Shown here: positions 8,312-16,667 of the stretch, piece by piece
How the letters are laid out: each line of letters opens with the position of its first letter
Numbering within the stretch: the stretch's first letter is position 1
Source: Flavobacterium limi
Lineage (GTDB): Bacteria > Bacteroidota > Bacteroidia > Flavobacteriales > Flavobacteriaceae
Assembly (NCBI RefSeq): GCF_010645075.1
Contig: NZ_JAADZV010000001.1
Location: 992,001 to 1,056,000, forward strand
Reading direction: 5' to 3'
DNA: 64,000 nucleotides
Translations under genes and position numbers: made by a program
The notes under the pieces: generated by a model
Told to the model about the DNA's origin: nothing
The model's database searches: none
The model's input: only the letters and a program-made list of their open reading frames with translations

Positions 8312-10396
8312 AATAAAAAGTGTTACGATTAAATCAATTAACTTAATCCCGATGAAAGGAACAATCAAACCGCCTAAGCCATAAATCAAAAGATTACGTT
8401 TTAAGATCGCGCTTGCTCCAATCGGACGATATTCAACACCTCTCAACGCCAGCGGAATCAAAATCGGAATGATAATCGCATTGAAAATTACAGCAGATAA
8501 AATCGCACTTTCTGGACTGTGCAAATGCATAATATTTAAACCTTGCAATGCTGGAATCGCAGTAATGAAAAGAGCAGGAACAATCGCGAAATATTTGGCA
8601 ACGTCATTGGCAATGGAGAAAGTTGTTAAAGTTCCGCGGGTCATTAAAAGCTGTTTTCCAATTTCGACAATCTCGATTAGTTTCGTTGGATCATTGTCAA
8701 GATCGACCATATTTCCAGCTTCTTTCGCTGCCTGCGTTCCGCTGTTCATGGCAACACCTACATTGGCTTGCGCAAGGGCAGGAGCGTCATTTGTTCCGTC
8801 TCCCATCATGGCAACCAGACGACCTTCGGCTTGTTCTTTTCGGATATAATTCATTTTATCTTCAGGCTTCGCTTCAGCAATAAAATCATCTACTCCTGCT
8901 TTCTCAGCAATAAACTTAGCCGTAAGTGGATTATCACCTGTAACCATAACAGTTTTGATACCCATTCTGCGTAAGCGCTCAAAACGTTCTTTCATTCCGG
9001 TTTTAATGATATCCTGCAATTCGATAACGCCTTGAATTTCGTTGTTTTTGATGACCACTAAAGGTGTTCCTCCATTAGAAGAAATTGTGATCACTTGTTG
9101 TAAAGTATCTTCAGGAAAAGCATTTCTGGCTTGTTCTGCGATTTTTTTAGCAGCATCTTGTGCGCCTTTTCGAATGTCGGTTCCATCTTTTAAAACAACA
9201 CCCGAAGTTCTGGTTTCAGCAGTAAATTTTATGGTGTGTGAAATGTTATCTGTGAGAAGTGAAATGTCTGACTGCATTTTACTGTTTTCATCTAACATTT
9301 TACCAAGCTCCAAAATACTTTTTCCTTCAGGAGTATCATCAGCAAGCGAACTCAATACAGCTGATTTTACAAAATCTTCAAAAGTAATTCCTTTTGTTGG
9401 GTAAAAATTGGTTGCTTTTCGGTTTCCAATTGTAATTGTTCCCGTTTTATCCAAAAGTAAAACATCAATATCTCCAGCAGTTTCAACCGCTTTTCCTGAT
9501 TTGGTAATGACGTTGGCACGCAAAGCTCTGTCCATTCCCGCAATTCCGATTGCAGAAAGCAAGCCTCCAATCGTAGTTGGAATCAAACAAACGAACAATG
9601 CAATAAAAGCAGCAATAGTAATAGGAGCGTTCGCATAATCAGCAAAAGGTTTTAGGGTAACGCAGACAATCACGAAGATTAAGGTAAAAGCAGCTAATAA
9701 AATAGTCAGTGCAATTTCGTTTGGCGTTTTCTGACGGCTTGCACCTTCAACCAAAGCAATCATTTTATCCAAAAAGCTTTCGCCAGGTTCTGATGTTACT
9801 TTTACTTTGATTTTATCAGATAACACTTTTGTTCCTCCTGTAACAGACGATTTGTCTCCGCCCGCTTCTCGAATTACAGGAGCACTTTCTCCCGTAATAG
9901 CACTTTCGTCGATTGTTGCCAGACCTTCAATAATTTCTCCGTCAGCAGCAATTAAATCGCCCGCTTCACAAATGAAAATATCGTTCTTTTTTAATTGTGA
10001 GGATGAAATATGTAAAATGTGAAATGTATCTGGCTGACCTGCCACATTTGACTTTTCCCTTTTTACCAATTTTGCAGGCGTTTCTTCGCGGGTTTTTCTT
10101 AAACTGTCGGCTTGTGCTTTTCCGCGCGCTTCTGCAATAGCTTCTGCGAAATTGGCAAACAAAAGCGTAACGAATAAAATTAGAAAAACAATTAGATTGT
10201 AAATAAAACTGCCCTGATCGGTTGCGCCCATTAAGATCGAAACGCAAACGGCAAACATAATGGCAGTTCCAATTTCTACGGTAAACATTACCGGATTTTT
10301 AATCATCATTTTTGGATTCAGCTTAACGAAAGACTGCCATAAAGCTTCTTTTACCTGTTTGCTTTCAAACAATGATGTGGATTTATTAGTTGTCAT
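8309..10396 (-). CDS. kdpB: K+-transporting P-type ATPase subunit B (KdpB)
   Basis: A 695-residue ATPase. It shows TGES (168-171), the phosphorylation loop DKTGT with D316, and the [33 protein letters not shown] hinge block (partly quoted motifs: [20 protein letters not shown]). KdpB hydrolyses ATP to drive K+ uptake through KdpA. Compared with the E. coli protein it is a little longer. Two segments (about residues 114-131 and 364-389) are encoded by DNA that matches the intergenic palindromic repeats of this locus. The catalytic motifs are intact, so the pump is probably functional. Confidence 0.96.
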   Translation of the reverse strand: MTTNKSTSLFESKQVKEALWQSFVKLNPKMMIKNPVMFTVEIGTAIMFAVCVSILMGATDQGSFIYNLIVFLILFVTLLFANFAEAIAEARGKAQADSLRKTREETPAKLVKREKSNVAGQPDTFHILHISSSQLKKNDIFICEAGDLIAADGEIIEGLATIDESAITGESAPVIREAGGDKSSVTGGTKVLSDKIKVKVTSEPGESFLDKMIALVEGASRQKTPNEIALTILLAAFTLIFVIVCVTLKPFADYANAPITIAAFIALFVCLIPTTIGGLLSAIGIAGMDRALRANVITKSGKAVETAGDIDVLLLDKTGTITIGNRKATNFYPTKGITFEDFVKSAVLSSLADDTPEGKSILELGKMLDENSKMQSDISLLTDNISHTIKFTAETRTSGVVLKDGTDIRKGAQDAAKKIAEQARNAFPEDTLQQVITISSNGGTPLVVIKNNEIQGVIELQDIIKTGMKERFERLRRMGIKTVMVTGDNPLTAKFIAEKAGVDDFIAEAKPEDKMNYIRKEQAEGRLVAMMGDGTNDAPALAQANVGVAMNSGTQAAKEAGNMVDLDNDPTKLIEIVEIGKQLLMTRGTLTTFSIANDVAKYFAIVPALFITAIPALQGLNIMHLHSPESAILSAVIFNAIIIPILIPLALRGVEYRPIGASAILKRNLLIYGLGGLIVPFIGIKLIDLIVTLFI
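9234..9303. repeat. kdp-locus repeat inside kdpB (nucleotide-binding domain)
   Basis: The minus strand reads GGTAAAATGTTAGATGAAAA, then AGACATTTCACTTCTCACAG and AACATTTCACAC. These are the same words as in the intergenic copies (for example 12757-12790). It encodes about residues 364-389, a stretch with no clear counterpart in canonical KdpB, just before FTAETRTSG. Confidence 0.7.
10004..10066. repeat. kdp-locus repeat inside kdpB (actuator-domain linker)
   Basis: ATGTAAAATGTGAAATGTATC on the plus strand, followed by CTGACCTGCC and TTTTTACC, matches copy 1 at 4871-4936 in order and spacing. It encodes about residues 114-131 ([18 protein letters not shown]), between the AQADSLRK segment and [13 protein letters not shown]. 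Confidence 0.72.
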
Positions 10397-10405
10397 TTTT
10401 TCTTT

Positions 10406-10463
10406 ATGTAAAATGTTAGATGTAAAATGTTGGATGTGAAATGTTAGATGTGAAATGTAAAAC
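10406..10463. repeat. kdp-locus repeat, upstream half next to the four-helix gene
   Basis: Four tandem variants of ATGT(A/G)AAATGTT(A/G)GATG read left to right. The facing arm (TCTCACATTTTACATTTAAC) is found beyond the four-helix gene at 10873-10969, as though the gene had been placed within one palindrome or between two copies. Confidence 0.8.
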
Positions 10464-10487
10464 AGAAATTTTAAATACGAAAAATCT

Positions 10488-10495
10488 TATATTTG
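10488..10495 (+). promoter_or_regulatory. Bacteroidota -7 element TATATTTG
   Basis: Exact TAnnTTTG match 13 bases before the four-helix-bundle ORF, suggesting its own promoter opposite to the kdp direction. Confidence 0.5.
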
Positions 10496-10507
10496 TAAAA
10501 AAAATAT

Positions 10508-10867
10508 ATGAAACCGCATAAAAATTTGAATTCTTGGATTAAAAGTTTTGAGTTCGTTAAAGAAATTTATTTAGTCACAAGACAATTCCCAGCTGAAGAA
10601 AAATTCGGAATTACTTCACAAATCCGGAGAGCTTCAGTTTCTGTACCTCTTAATATTGCAGAAGGAGCTGCAAGGAAAGGAATAAAAGAATTTATCCATT
10701 TTTTACATATTTCACTAGGTTCTGTATCAGAACTCGACACTTTAATTTTATTGAGTAAAGAGTTGGATTTTTTCAATGAAGAAGAATGCAAACAATTAAT
10801 TGAAAAATTAGATGTCATAGGAAAACTTATTTACGGATTGATTAAAAGTCTTGAAAATCGTTTGTAG
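10508..10867 (+). CDS. Four-helix bundle protein (S23/IVP family)
   Basis: A 119-residue, all-helical protein with the family pattern SFEFVKEIYLVTRQFP, FGITSQIRRASVSVPLNIAEG, FIHFLHISLGSVSELDT and a leucine-rich C-terminal helix. Members were first found as ORFs in 23S rRNA intervening sequences and resemble the Avd accessory protein of diversity-generating retroelements. Function is unknown. It lies on the plus strand between kdpB and kdpA, both on the minus strand, with the kdp repeat on each side, so it interrupts the operon. No reverse transcriptase is present. Confidence 0.88.
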   Translation: MKPHKNLNSWIKSFEFVKEIYLVTRQFPAEEKFGITSQIRRASVSVPLNIAEGAARKGIKEFIHFLHISLGSVSELDTLILLSKELDFFNEEECKQLIEKLDVIGKLIYGLIKSLENRL

Positions 10868-10872
10868 CTTTA

Positions 10873-10969
10873 ATGTGATTTGTGAGATGTAAGATGTAAA
10901 ATACTAGATATTGTTTACATGAAGTGACCGTATTTCACATCTCACATTTTACATTTAACTTTTCACATA
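10873..10969. repeat. kdp-locus repeat, downstream half next to the four-helix gene
   Basis: TGTGAGATGTAAGATG...AATAC pairs imperfectly with GTATTTCACATCTCACATT. The right edge runs into the end of kdpA: its final codons ATG TGA (10963-10968) lie in repeat sequence. Confidence 0.82.
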
Positions 10970-12681
10970 GTAAAATATTCTCCTAAAGGACCAAGTGCCA
11001 ACGCAGGAAAGAAAGATAAAGCCGCAACAATAGCGATTACAGCAAAAATCATAATTCCGAAAATTGTGGTATCGGTTTTTAAAGTTCCTGCACTTTCCGG
11101 AATGTATTTTTTGTTGGCTAATAAACCTGCAATTGCTAAAGGCCCGATAATTGGAATGAAACGGCTTAATAGTAAAACAATTCCTGTAGTGATATTCCAA
11201 AACGGATTATTATCGCCTAAACCTTCAAAACCAGAACCGTTATTAGCGGCGCTTGAAGTATATTCGTACAACATTTCAGAGAATCCGTGATTTCCAGGAT
11301 TGTTCAGCCAGCCCGTTGCATTTCCGCTAAACCAATACCCCATTGCAGTATCATTCGCAGCAAAATAAGAAGCTAAAGCTGTTCCGGCTAAAATCAATAA
11401 AGGGTGAAGAATAGCGATAAAAGCAGCAATTTTGACTTCTCGGGCTTCGATTTTCTTTCCAAAAAACTCAGGAGTTCGACCAACCATTAATCCTGAAATA
11501 AATACAGCCAGAATAATGAAAATGTAAAAGTTGAGGTAACCAACACCGCATCCGCCATAAAACACATTGACCATCATGGCCAATAATTGCATAGCTCCCG
11601 AAACCGGCATCGAGCTATCGTGCATACTGTTTACAGAACCTGTAGAAATAACCGTTGTTGCAATACTCCAGAAACCTGAAATAGCTGGACCAAAACGGAC
11701 TTCTTTTCCTTCCATCGCTCCATTTAATTGAGAAATCCCCATTTTTTCGATTGCAGGATTTCCAATGATTTCGCTTGATATTGTCGGAATTACTAAGAGT
11801 AAGAAGCCAATCGTCATCACACCAAAAACGATATAAGAGAATCTTCGTTTATTAAGGAAAAAGCCAAGTGCAAAAATCATCGCAAATGGAACAATCATTT
11901 GTGCCCAAAGTTCAACCGCATTCGTAAAATAAGTCGGATTTTCTAAAGGATGAGCCGAGTTAGCTCCGAAGAATCCGCCACCGTTTGTACCAATATGTTT
12001 GATAGCGATAAAAGCAGCAGCTGGTCCGCGGGAAACTTCAACCTGATCGCCTTGCAAAGTGGTGATTGCATCTTTCCCTTCAAAAGTCATTGGAGTTCCA
12101 CTGAAAACCAAAGCGATTGCCACGATTGCAGAAAGTGGCAATAAAATACGAGTACAGCTTTTTACGAAATAGTTGTAGAAATTCCCCAGTTTGTCTGTTG
12201 TTCTTTCGCGCATAGCGGTAAAAACCATTGCGGCAGCAGCAATCCCGACACCAGCCGAAACAAATTGTAAGAACATCAAGACCAATTGCGACAGGTACGA
12301 AACTCCGCTTTCACCAGAATAATGCTGTAAGTTACAGTTTACAACAAATGAAATAGCGGTGTTAAAAGCTAAATCAGGTGACATCGATGGATTGTTATCT
12401 GGATTTAGTGGTAACGAACCTTGAAAAAGCAGGACAAAAAAGCAGAGAAAGAACCAAAGCATATTGATGCTTAAAAGTGCTTTTAGATGCTGTTTCCAGT
12501 TCATTTCTTCAGCTTGATTGATACCGCTGATTTTAAAAATAAATTTTTCAAGCGGATTGAAAATCGGGTCAAGAAGTGTTTTGTTTCCTGAAAATACTTT
12601 AGCAATATATTTTCCGAAGGGAATCGCTAAAACAATAGTTAGGAGAAAAATACCTATGACACCTAGTAATTCTGTATTCAT
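10963..12681 (-). CDS. kdpA: K+-transporting ATPase subunit A (KdpA)
   Basis: A 572-residue channel-like subunit with about 10 membrane spans. Selectivity-filter-type segments are visible (SFVVNCNLQHYSGE, IGTNGGGFFGANSAHP, YTSSAANNGSGFEGL), typical of the KdpA/SKT fold. I start it at ATG 12681 (MNTELLGVIGIFLLTIV). The reading frame continues 26 codons upstream, but that stretch is a translation of palindromic repeat 12682-12790 and has no KdpA character. KdpA binds and translocates K+ while KdpB supplies energy. Confidence 0.95.
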   Translation of the reverse strand: MNTELLGVIGIFLLTIVLAIPFGKYIAKVFSGNKTLLDPIFNPLEKFIFKISGINQAEEMNWKQHLKALLSINMLWFFLCFFVLLFQGSLPLNPDNNPSMSPDLAFNTAISFVVNCNLQHYSGESGVSYLSQLVLMFLQFVSAGVGIAAAAMVFTAMRERTTDKLGNFYNYFVKSCTRILLPLSAIVAIALVFSGTPMTFEGKDAITTLQGDQVEVSRGPAAAFIAIKHIGTNGGGFFGANSAHPLENPTYFTNAVELWAQMIVPFAMIFALGFFLNKRRFSYIVFGVMTIGFLLLVIPTISSEIIGNPAIEKMGISQLNGAMEGKEVRFGPAISGFWSIATTVISTGSVNSMHDSSMPVSGAMQLLAMMVNVFYGGCGVGYLNFYIFIILAVFISGLMVGRTPEFFGKKIEAREVKIAAFIAILHPLLILAGTALASYFAANDTAMGYWFSGNATGWLNNPGNHGFSEMLYEYTSSAANNGSGFEGLGDNNPFWNITTGIVLLLSRFIPIIGPLAIAGLLANKKYIPESAGTLKTDTTIFGIMIFAVIAIVAALSFFPALALGPLGEYFTM

Positions 12682-12790
12682 AATGTGTGAGTTGTTGATT
12701 GTAAAAAGTGAAATGTGAAGTTGTGAAATGTGAGATGTGATTTGTAAAATGAAAGACATCTAACATTTCACTTTTGACATTTCACACTTA
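12682..12790. repeat. kdp-locus palindromic repeat (kdpA/kdpF junction)
   Basis: Repeated GTAAAAAGTGAAATGTGAAG-type words on the left face CATCTAACATTTCACTTTTG and ACATTTCACAC on the right. It fills the whole gap between the kdpA start and the kdpF stop. Confidence 0.85.
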
Positions 12791-12868
12791 TTAGAATTTT
12801 TCAGGTTTAATTAATACATAAACCAAATACACGAAAACGGCGATGGAAACTATAAACAGTGCTGTCAT
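12791..12868 (-). CDS. kdpF: K+-transporting ATPase subunit F (KdpF)
   Basis: A 25-residue single-span peptide, MTALFIVSIAVFVYLVY followed by VLIKPEKF. The ending Y-x-L-(I/L)-KPE(K/R)F is the KdpF signature. The position directly upstream of kdpA, and the length, fit the lipid-like stabilising subunit of KdpFABC. Confidence 0.9.
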   Translation of the reverse strand: MTALFIVSIAVFVYLVYVLIKPEKF

Positions 12869-12871
12869 GAC

Positions 12872-12958
12872 TTAGATATTTTCAAAAAGTTCAATTGATT
12901 TAAAACAAAGAGCAAAGAGCAAAACTGCAAATGCTAGTAAAAGAATTGTAATTAACAT
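12872..12958 (-). CDS. 28-residue membrane peptide upstream of kdpF
   Basis: ATG at 12958 opens a 28-codon frame beginning MLITILLLAFAVLLFAL, continuing CFKSIELFENI, and stopping 3 bases before kdpF. One strong membrane span with a short charged tail gives it the same size and layout as KdpF without the KPE(K/R)F ending. Tight spacing suggests translational coupling. It might be a second KdpF-like subunit or a regulatory small protein; I recognise no family. Confidence 0.55.
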   Translation of the reverse strand: MLITILLLAFAVLLFALCFKSIELFENI

Positions 12959-12973
12959 AGGGATGATTTTTAG

Positions 12974-13057
12974 ATTTGTGAAATGTGAGAAGTAAGATGT
13001 TATTTGTGAAAAGCGATAGACACATCTTACATTTCACAAACAACATTTTACACTAAA
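12974..13057. repeat. kdp-locus palindromic repeat at the operon head
   Basis: TTGTGAAATGTGAGAAGTAAGATG faces CATCTTACATTTCACAA (left arm described in part; both edges are visible). It overlaps the last codon of the upstream small gene, whose stop is at 13053-13055. Confidence 0.83.
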
Positions 13058-13334
13058 CTCCCGAAGTATTAACTTGTTTGATATATTCTGCTTTAAGCGT
13101 TTGCGGAAAAAGATGCGAGATATTGCAGTGACGCACTTCCATAAAAGACGAGACTGAAAAAATATACACGTTTGAAATCGCGTTTTTGGTTTCGATACTT
13201 CCGGTAATAAATAAACGTTCAGCAAGTGCCAAACATTTTTTAGCCCGAACGATATTGCCGCAGATAATATTTTTTTTAGTTATCTCAGCAAAGCGTTCCG
13301 CTTGTTTGTAAATAGAATTAACTTGATTTTTCAT
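13053..13334 (-). CDS. Hypothetical 93-residue protein heading the kdp locus
   Basis: A small soluble protein, N-terminus MKNQVNSIYKQAERFAE, with a helical first half containing GNIVRAKKCLALAERLF and a C-terminal half with FSVSSFMEVRHCNI. No membrane span or signal peptide. It is the first gene after the regulator-operon gap and runs with kdp, so it may be a small regulator or accessory factor. I do not recognise the family. TTTTGGCA words occur in its upstream region but no clean sigma-54 site. Confidence 0.7.
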   Translation of the reverse strand: MKNQVNSIYKQAERFAEITKKNIICGNIVRAKKCLALAERLFITGSIETKNAISNVYIFSVSSFMEVRHCNISHLFPQTLKAEYIKQVNTSGV

Positions 13335-13449
13335 GAGAAGGAATTTTTATGTTCTTCCTCCTTATGCCAAAATATATTCCGAAAATGCACAGTAGTGTGT
13401 AAGGTGTTGTAAAATAAGAAGTTGTTGTTTTGTGCCAAAATCAGGCATA

Positions 13450-13480
13450 AAAAAAGCCTATCAAAATGATAAGCTTTTAT
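13450..13480. terminator. Bidirectional terminator between regulator gene and kdp locus
   Basis: AAAAGC-TATCA pairs with TGATA-AGCTTTT with one bulged C, with A-run on one side and T-run on the other. Confidence 0.65.
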
Positions 13481-13562
13481 TAAAATGATAAGATGATTTT
13501 AATTATTAATGGTAAAATGTGATCAGTTATTTGGTTTTAATTTTAAAATTGGAGTTTGGAAT

Positions 13563-14918
13563 TTAAATTTTGGAATTTTCTATCCCATATTCTTCAATCT
13601 TTCTATACAAAGTAGCAATTCCAATTTCCAACAATCTGGCCGTTTCAGCTTTATTGCTTTTAGTATAATTCAAAACTTTTTGAATATGCAGTTTTTCAAT
13701 ACTCTGCATCGAGAAAGCCGACATTGATTTTGTACTTTTTTCTGTTTGATGCTGCATTTCATAAGGCAGAACATCAGGAGTCAAAGTATCTCCATTACTC
13801 AAAATAACCGATCGTTCAATAACATTTTTGAGTTCACGTATATTTCCCGGCCACGAATAATTTTCTAATTTCTCCAGGAAATCGGCTGAAGTTTGTAAAG
13901 TCTTTTTATTCGTTTTTTCTGAAAACTGTTTCACATAAAAATTAGTGAGTAATGGAATATCTTTAGCTCTTTCACGAAGCGAAGGCAATTTGATTTCGAA
14001 AATGTTCAAGCGGAAATACAAATCAGAACGGAAACGATGTGCCTCACTTTCTTCTTTTAAATCACGATTTGTTGCAGCAATTAATCTGAAATTTGATTTT
14101 TTAGAAGTTGTGTCTCCAACGGGAATATATTCGCTGGTTTCTAAAACACGCAATAATTTCGCCTGAAGATCAATTGGCATTTCACCAATTTCATCTAAAA
14201 ACAAAGTACCACCGTTAGCCTCTTCGATAAAACCTTTTTTATCTTTCAAAGCTCCAGTAAAAGCGCCTTGTTTATGTCCGAAAAGTTCGCTTTCTAAAAT
14301 TGCTGCGCTAAACGTACTGCAATTTAAAGCCACAAAAGATTTTCCTGCCCGATTACTATTTTCATGAATTGCCTGTGCAAAAACCTCTTTTCCGGTTCCG
14401 GTTTCTCCAGTCAATAAAACAGTTGAGTCGGTTTTGGCTACTTTTTGAGCCAGATCGATAACCTGTTCAATTCCTTTTGATTTTCCGATTATCGTATTGA
14501 AAGAATATTTGTCACCAATACGTTTTTCAAGCTGTTTTACTTTTTTCTGTAAATGCACTTTTTCAACGGCTTTATAAAGAAGCGGAATAATCTTGTCGTT
14601 ATCATCGCCTTTTACAATATAATCGAAAGCGCCGTTTTTCATCGCCTGAACACCGTCGGAAATATTTCCGAAAGCAGTTAGCAGAATAACTTCCGCTAAA
14701 GGAAAACTGCTTTTTATGTTTTGAACAAAATCGACGCCGTTTCCGTCAGGCAATTTTACATCACACAAAACAACATCTATATCGGTTTGTTCCAGTTTTT
14801 TAAAACCAGATTTTAAATCTTTCGCCTCAAAAACTTCAAATCCTTCCGATTTAATAATGCGAACCAGCAGACTTCTCAGTTTTTCTTCGTCGTCTATAAT
14901 TAATATTCTGTGTGTCAT
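13563..14918 (-). CDS. NtrC-family sigma-54-dependent response regulator
   Basis: A 451-residue regulator. The receiver domain has phospho-acceptor D53 (LCDVKLPDG). The AAA+ domain has Walker A GETGTGKE (171-178), the sigma-54 contact loop GAFTGA (218-223) and Walker [12 protein letters not shown] (236-246). A Fis-type helix-turn-helix closes the protein ([20 protein letters not shown]). It activates sigma-54 promoters when phosphorylated. It lies just upstream of the kdp genes on the same strand, where other bacteria have OmpR-type KdpE, so it is the best candidate kdp regulator. Confidence 0.93.
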   Translation of the reverse strand: MTHRILIIDDEEKLRSLLVRIIKSEGFEVFEAKDLKSGFKKLEQTDIDVVLCDVKLPDGNGVDFVQNIKSSFPLAEVILLTAFGNISDGVQAMKNGAFDYIVKGDDNDKIIPLLYKAVEKVHLQKKVKQLEKRIGDKYSFNTIIGKSKGIEQVIDLAQKVAKTDSTVLLTGETGTGKEVFAQAIHENSNRAGKSFVALNCSTFSAAILESELFGHKQGAFTGALKDKKGFIEEANGGTLFLDEIGEMPIDLQAKLLRVLETSEYIPVGDTTSKKSNFRLIAATNRDLKEESEAHRFRSDLYFRLNIFEIKLPSLRERAKDIPLLTNFYVKQFSEKTNKKTLQTSADFLEKLENYSWPGNIRELKNVIERSVILSNGDTLTPDVLPYEMQHQTEKSTKSMSAFSMQSIEKLHIQKVLNYTKSNKAETARLLEIGIATLYRKIEEYGIENSKI

Positions 14919-15070
14919 TTGCAGAGAGGCTAAATCAAATTTTGGTGTTTGATGTACAAATTTAGGGTTAAAATCATTTGGGTTTTAAGTTTAATTTGAA
15001 AAGTTAGAGAACATTTTAAATATTATAATTCTATTAACATAGCATAATTTAGCTTTCATTTAAAATGAAT

Positions 15071-15078
15071 TAATTTTG
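15071..15078 (+). promoter_or_regulatory. Bacteroidota -7 element TAATTTTG
   Basis: Exact TAnnTTTG match 20 bases before the ATG of the luciferase-like gene. Confidence 0.5.
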
Positions 15079-15097
15079 TAAAAAGACATTTTATTAC

Positions 15098-16105
15098 ATG
15101 AAAAATCCAATTTCACTCTCCATATTAGAACTCGCTATTATTAACAACAACAGCAATGCAACTGAAACATTAAATAAAACAAAAGAAATCGCCAAATTAA
15201 CAGATCGTTTAGGTTATAAACGGTTTTGGCTAGCCGAACATCACAATATGGCGCATGTAGCCAGTACCGCAACTGTGGTTTTAATTGGATATGTCGCCAG
15301 TCAGACACAAAATATCCGCGTGGGTTCCGGTGGGATTATGCTGCCAAATCATTCGCCTTTAATCGTGGCAGAACAATTTGGGACTTTAGAGACATTGTAT
15401 CCTGGCCGAATTGATTTAGGTTTGGGAAGAGCTCCCGGAACTGATCAGCCCACTGCAGAAGCTATTCGGAAAGATTTCTTTGAACAGGCACAGCGATTTC
15501 CGCAAAACATATCCAAATTACAGGAGTATTTTTCTGAAGAAAATGCTGGGGCAAAAGTTCGCGCCTTTCCAGCAGAAGGAACAAAAGTACCCATCTGGAT
15601 TTTAGGCTCGAGTATGGAAAGTGCTTCTTTGGCAGCTTCATACGGTTTTCCGTATGCTTTTGCAGGGCATTTTGCGCCACGTCAAATGTTACAGGCTTTT
15701 GAATTTTATCGTAATAATTTTCAGGCTTCAGAAGTTTTAGATAAGCCGAAAACAATGGCTTGTGTAAATATTATTGCTGCTGATACCGATGAAGAAGCCG
15801 AAAAACTGTCGACAAGTTTGTACCAAATGTTTCTGAATTTAATTCGAAATGACCGCAAAGGCCTTCAGCCGCCTGTGGATTCGCTGGACGATATTATGAG
15901 CGAGGAAGAACGTTTTCACGTCAATCAAATGACGGCTTGTTCATTTGTGGGAAGTAAAAAACAACTCGCAGCAGATTTGAAAAAGTTTATTGATTATGCC
16001 CGAATTGATGAGTTAATGATCACCAGTCCAATTTTTGATCATCAGGCTAAATTGAAAAGTCTGCAATTGACTAAAGAAGTAATTGATGAACTGAATGCAA
16101 AATAA
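15098..16105 (+). CDS. Luciferase-like (LLM class) flavin-dependent oxidoreductase
   Basis: A 335-residue protein of the bacterial luciferase superfamily, MsnO8-like group. Visible family blocks are RFWLAEHHNM, RVGSGGIMLPNHSPL, VAEQFGTLETLYPGRIDLGLGRAPG and PIWILGSSMESASLAASYGFPYAFAGHF (each quoted in short form). It should bind reduced FMN and act as a cytoplasmic monooxygenase or oxidoreductase; the substrate is unknown. A single gene with its own promoter-like element and a shared terminator downstream. Confidence 0.92.
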   Translation: MKNPISLSILELAIINNNSNATETLNKTKEIAKLTDRLGYKRFWLAEHHNMAHVASTATVVLIGYVASQTQNIRVGSGGIMLPNHSPLIVAEQFGTLETLYPGRIDLGLGRAPGTDQPTAEAIRKDFFEQAQRFPQNISKLQEYFSEENAGAKVRAFPAEGTKVPIWILGSSMESASLAASYGFPYAFAGHFAPRQMLQAFEFYRNNFQASEVLDKPKTMACVNIIAADTDEEAEKLSTSLYQMFLNLIRNDRKGLQPPVDSLDDIMSEEERFHVNQMTACSFVGSKKQLAADLKKFIDYARIDELMITSPIFDHQAKLKSLQLTKEVIDELNAK

Positions 16106-16121
16106 ATCGTTATAAATGAAA

Positions 16122-16148
16122 AAGAGAGGCTCGACAGCCTCTCTCTTT
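16122..16148. terminator. Bidirectional terminator between convergent genes
   Basis: AAGAGAGGCT, loop CGAC, AGCCTCTCTCTTT: a 10-base perfect stem between convergent stop codons, with an A-run and a T-run. Confidence 0.88.
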
Positions 16149-16647
16149 ATAATTTTAATTTTCCTTCGACACCAATATCTGCAGTATTGCCAAATAATGC
16201 TGATCCTGCCATTTTGAGCAGCGAAATGACTTTTCCATCTTTTGTGTCCCAGTAATAAGCATCCGAAGGGGTTACTTTTATAACCGTAACGTTAGGGTCA
16301 TTTTTACCTTCTTCAAACCAGGCTTTGGCTACAGGTGTCCATAACTCGTCAATTATCGATTGATCCTTATATATAGATGCTGCACCGTAAATAGAAATGT
16401 ATTGAGAGCTTGAATTGTTAGCAAAAAACAACTGAACCTGATTATCTTTTAAAATTTCAAAATTTTTATTGCTGTTAGCAGAACTAATAAACCACAAATT
16501 TCCCTGATCATCAATATCCTGTATACTCATCGGTCGTGATTGAAGAGGTGTTTTTGTTAATTCAGTTACAAAAATACCTGTTTTAATTTCTTTTACTAAT
16601 GAAATTATTTTTTCTACTGCTTCTTTATTATCTAAATCTTTATGCAT
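16147..16647 (-). CDS. Pyridoxamine-5'-phosphate-oxidase-like protein (general stress protein 26 type)
   Basis: A 166-residue split-barrel protein. The segment TPLQSRPMSIQDIDDQGNLWFISSANSNKN followed by VQLFFANNSSSQYISIYGAA (both shortened in meaning: the flavin-binding strand pair) is typical of the GS26-like PNPOx group, as is the YYWDTKDGK ending. Likely binds FMN or F420-like flavin; function in stress is known only for relatives. It shares a strand and a 20-base gap with the STAS-like gene upstream. Confidence 0.87.
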   Translation of the reverse strand: MHKDLDNKEAVEKIISLVKEIKTGIFVTELTKTPLQSRPMSIQDIDDQGNLWFISSANSNKNFEILKDNQVQLFFANNSSSQYISIYGAASIYKDQSIIDELWTPVAKAWFEEGKNDPNVTVIKVTPSDAYYWDTKDGKVISLLKMAGSALFGNTADIGVEGKLKL

Positions 16648-16667
16648 GATATATCATTTTTAATAGT

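Noticed and set aside
10508..10867. Diversity-generating retroelement, from the Avd-like four-helix protein
   Set aside because: No reverse transcriptase, template repeat or variable gene in the neighbourhood.
12682..12759. N-terminal extension of KdpA from 12759
   Set aside because: It is a translation of the palindromic repeat; the KdpA N-terminus begins at 12681.
4871..13057. CRISPR-like appearance of the kdp repeats
   Set aside because: Units are imperfect palindromes of variable length separated by whole genes; there are no uniform repeats and spacers and no cas genes.
13335..13450. Sigma-54 (-24/-12) promoter before the kdp operon
   Set aside because: TTTTGGCA words occur twice on the minus strand, but no GC doublet stands at the required 10-base spacing.
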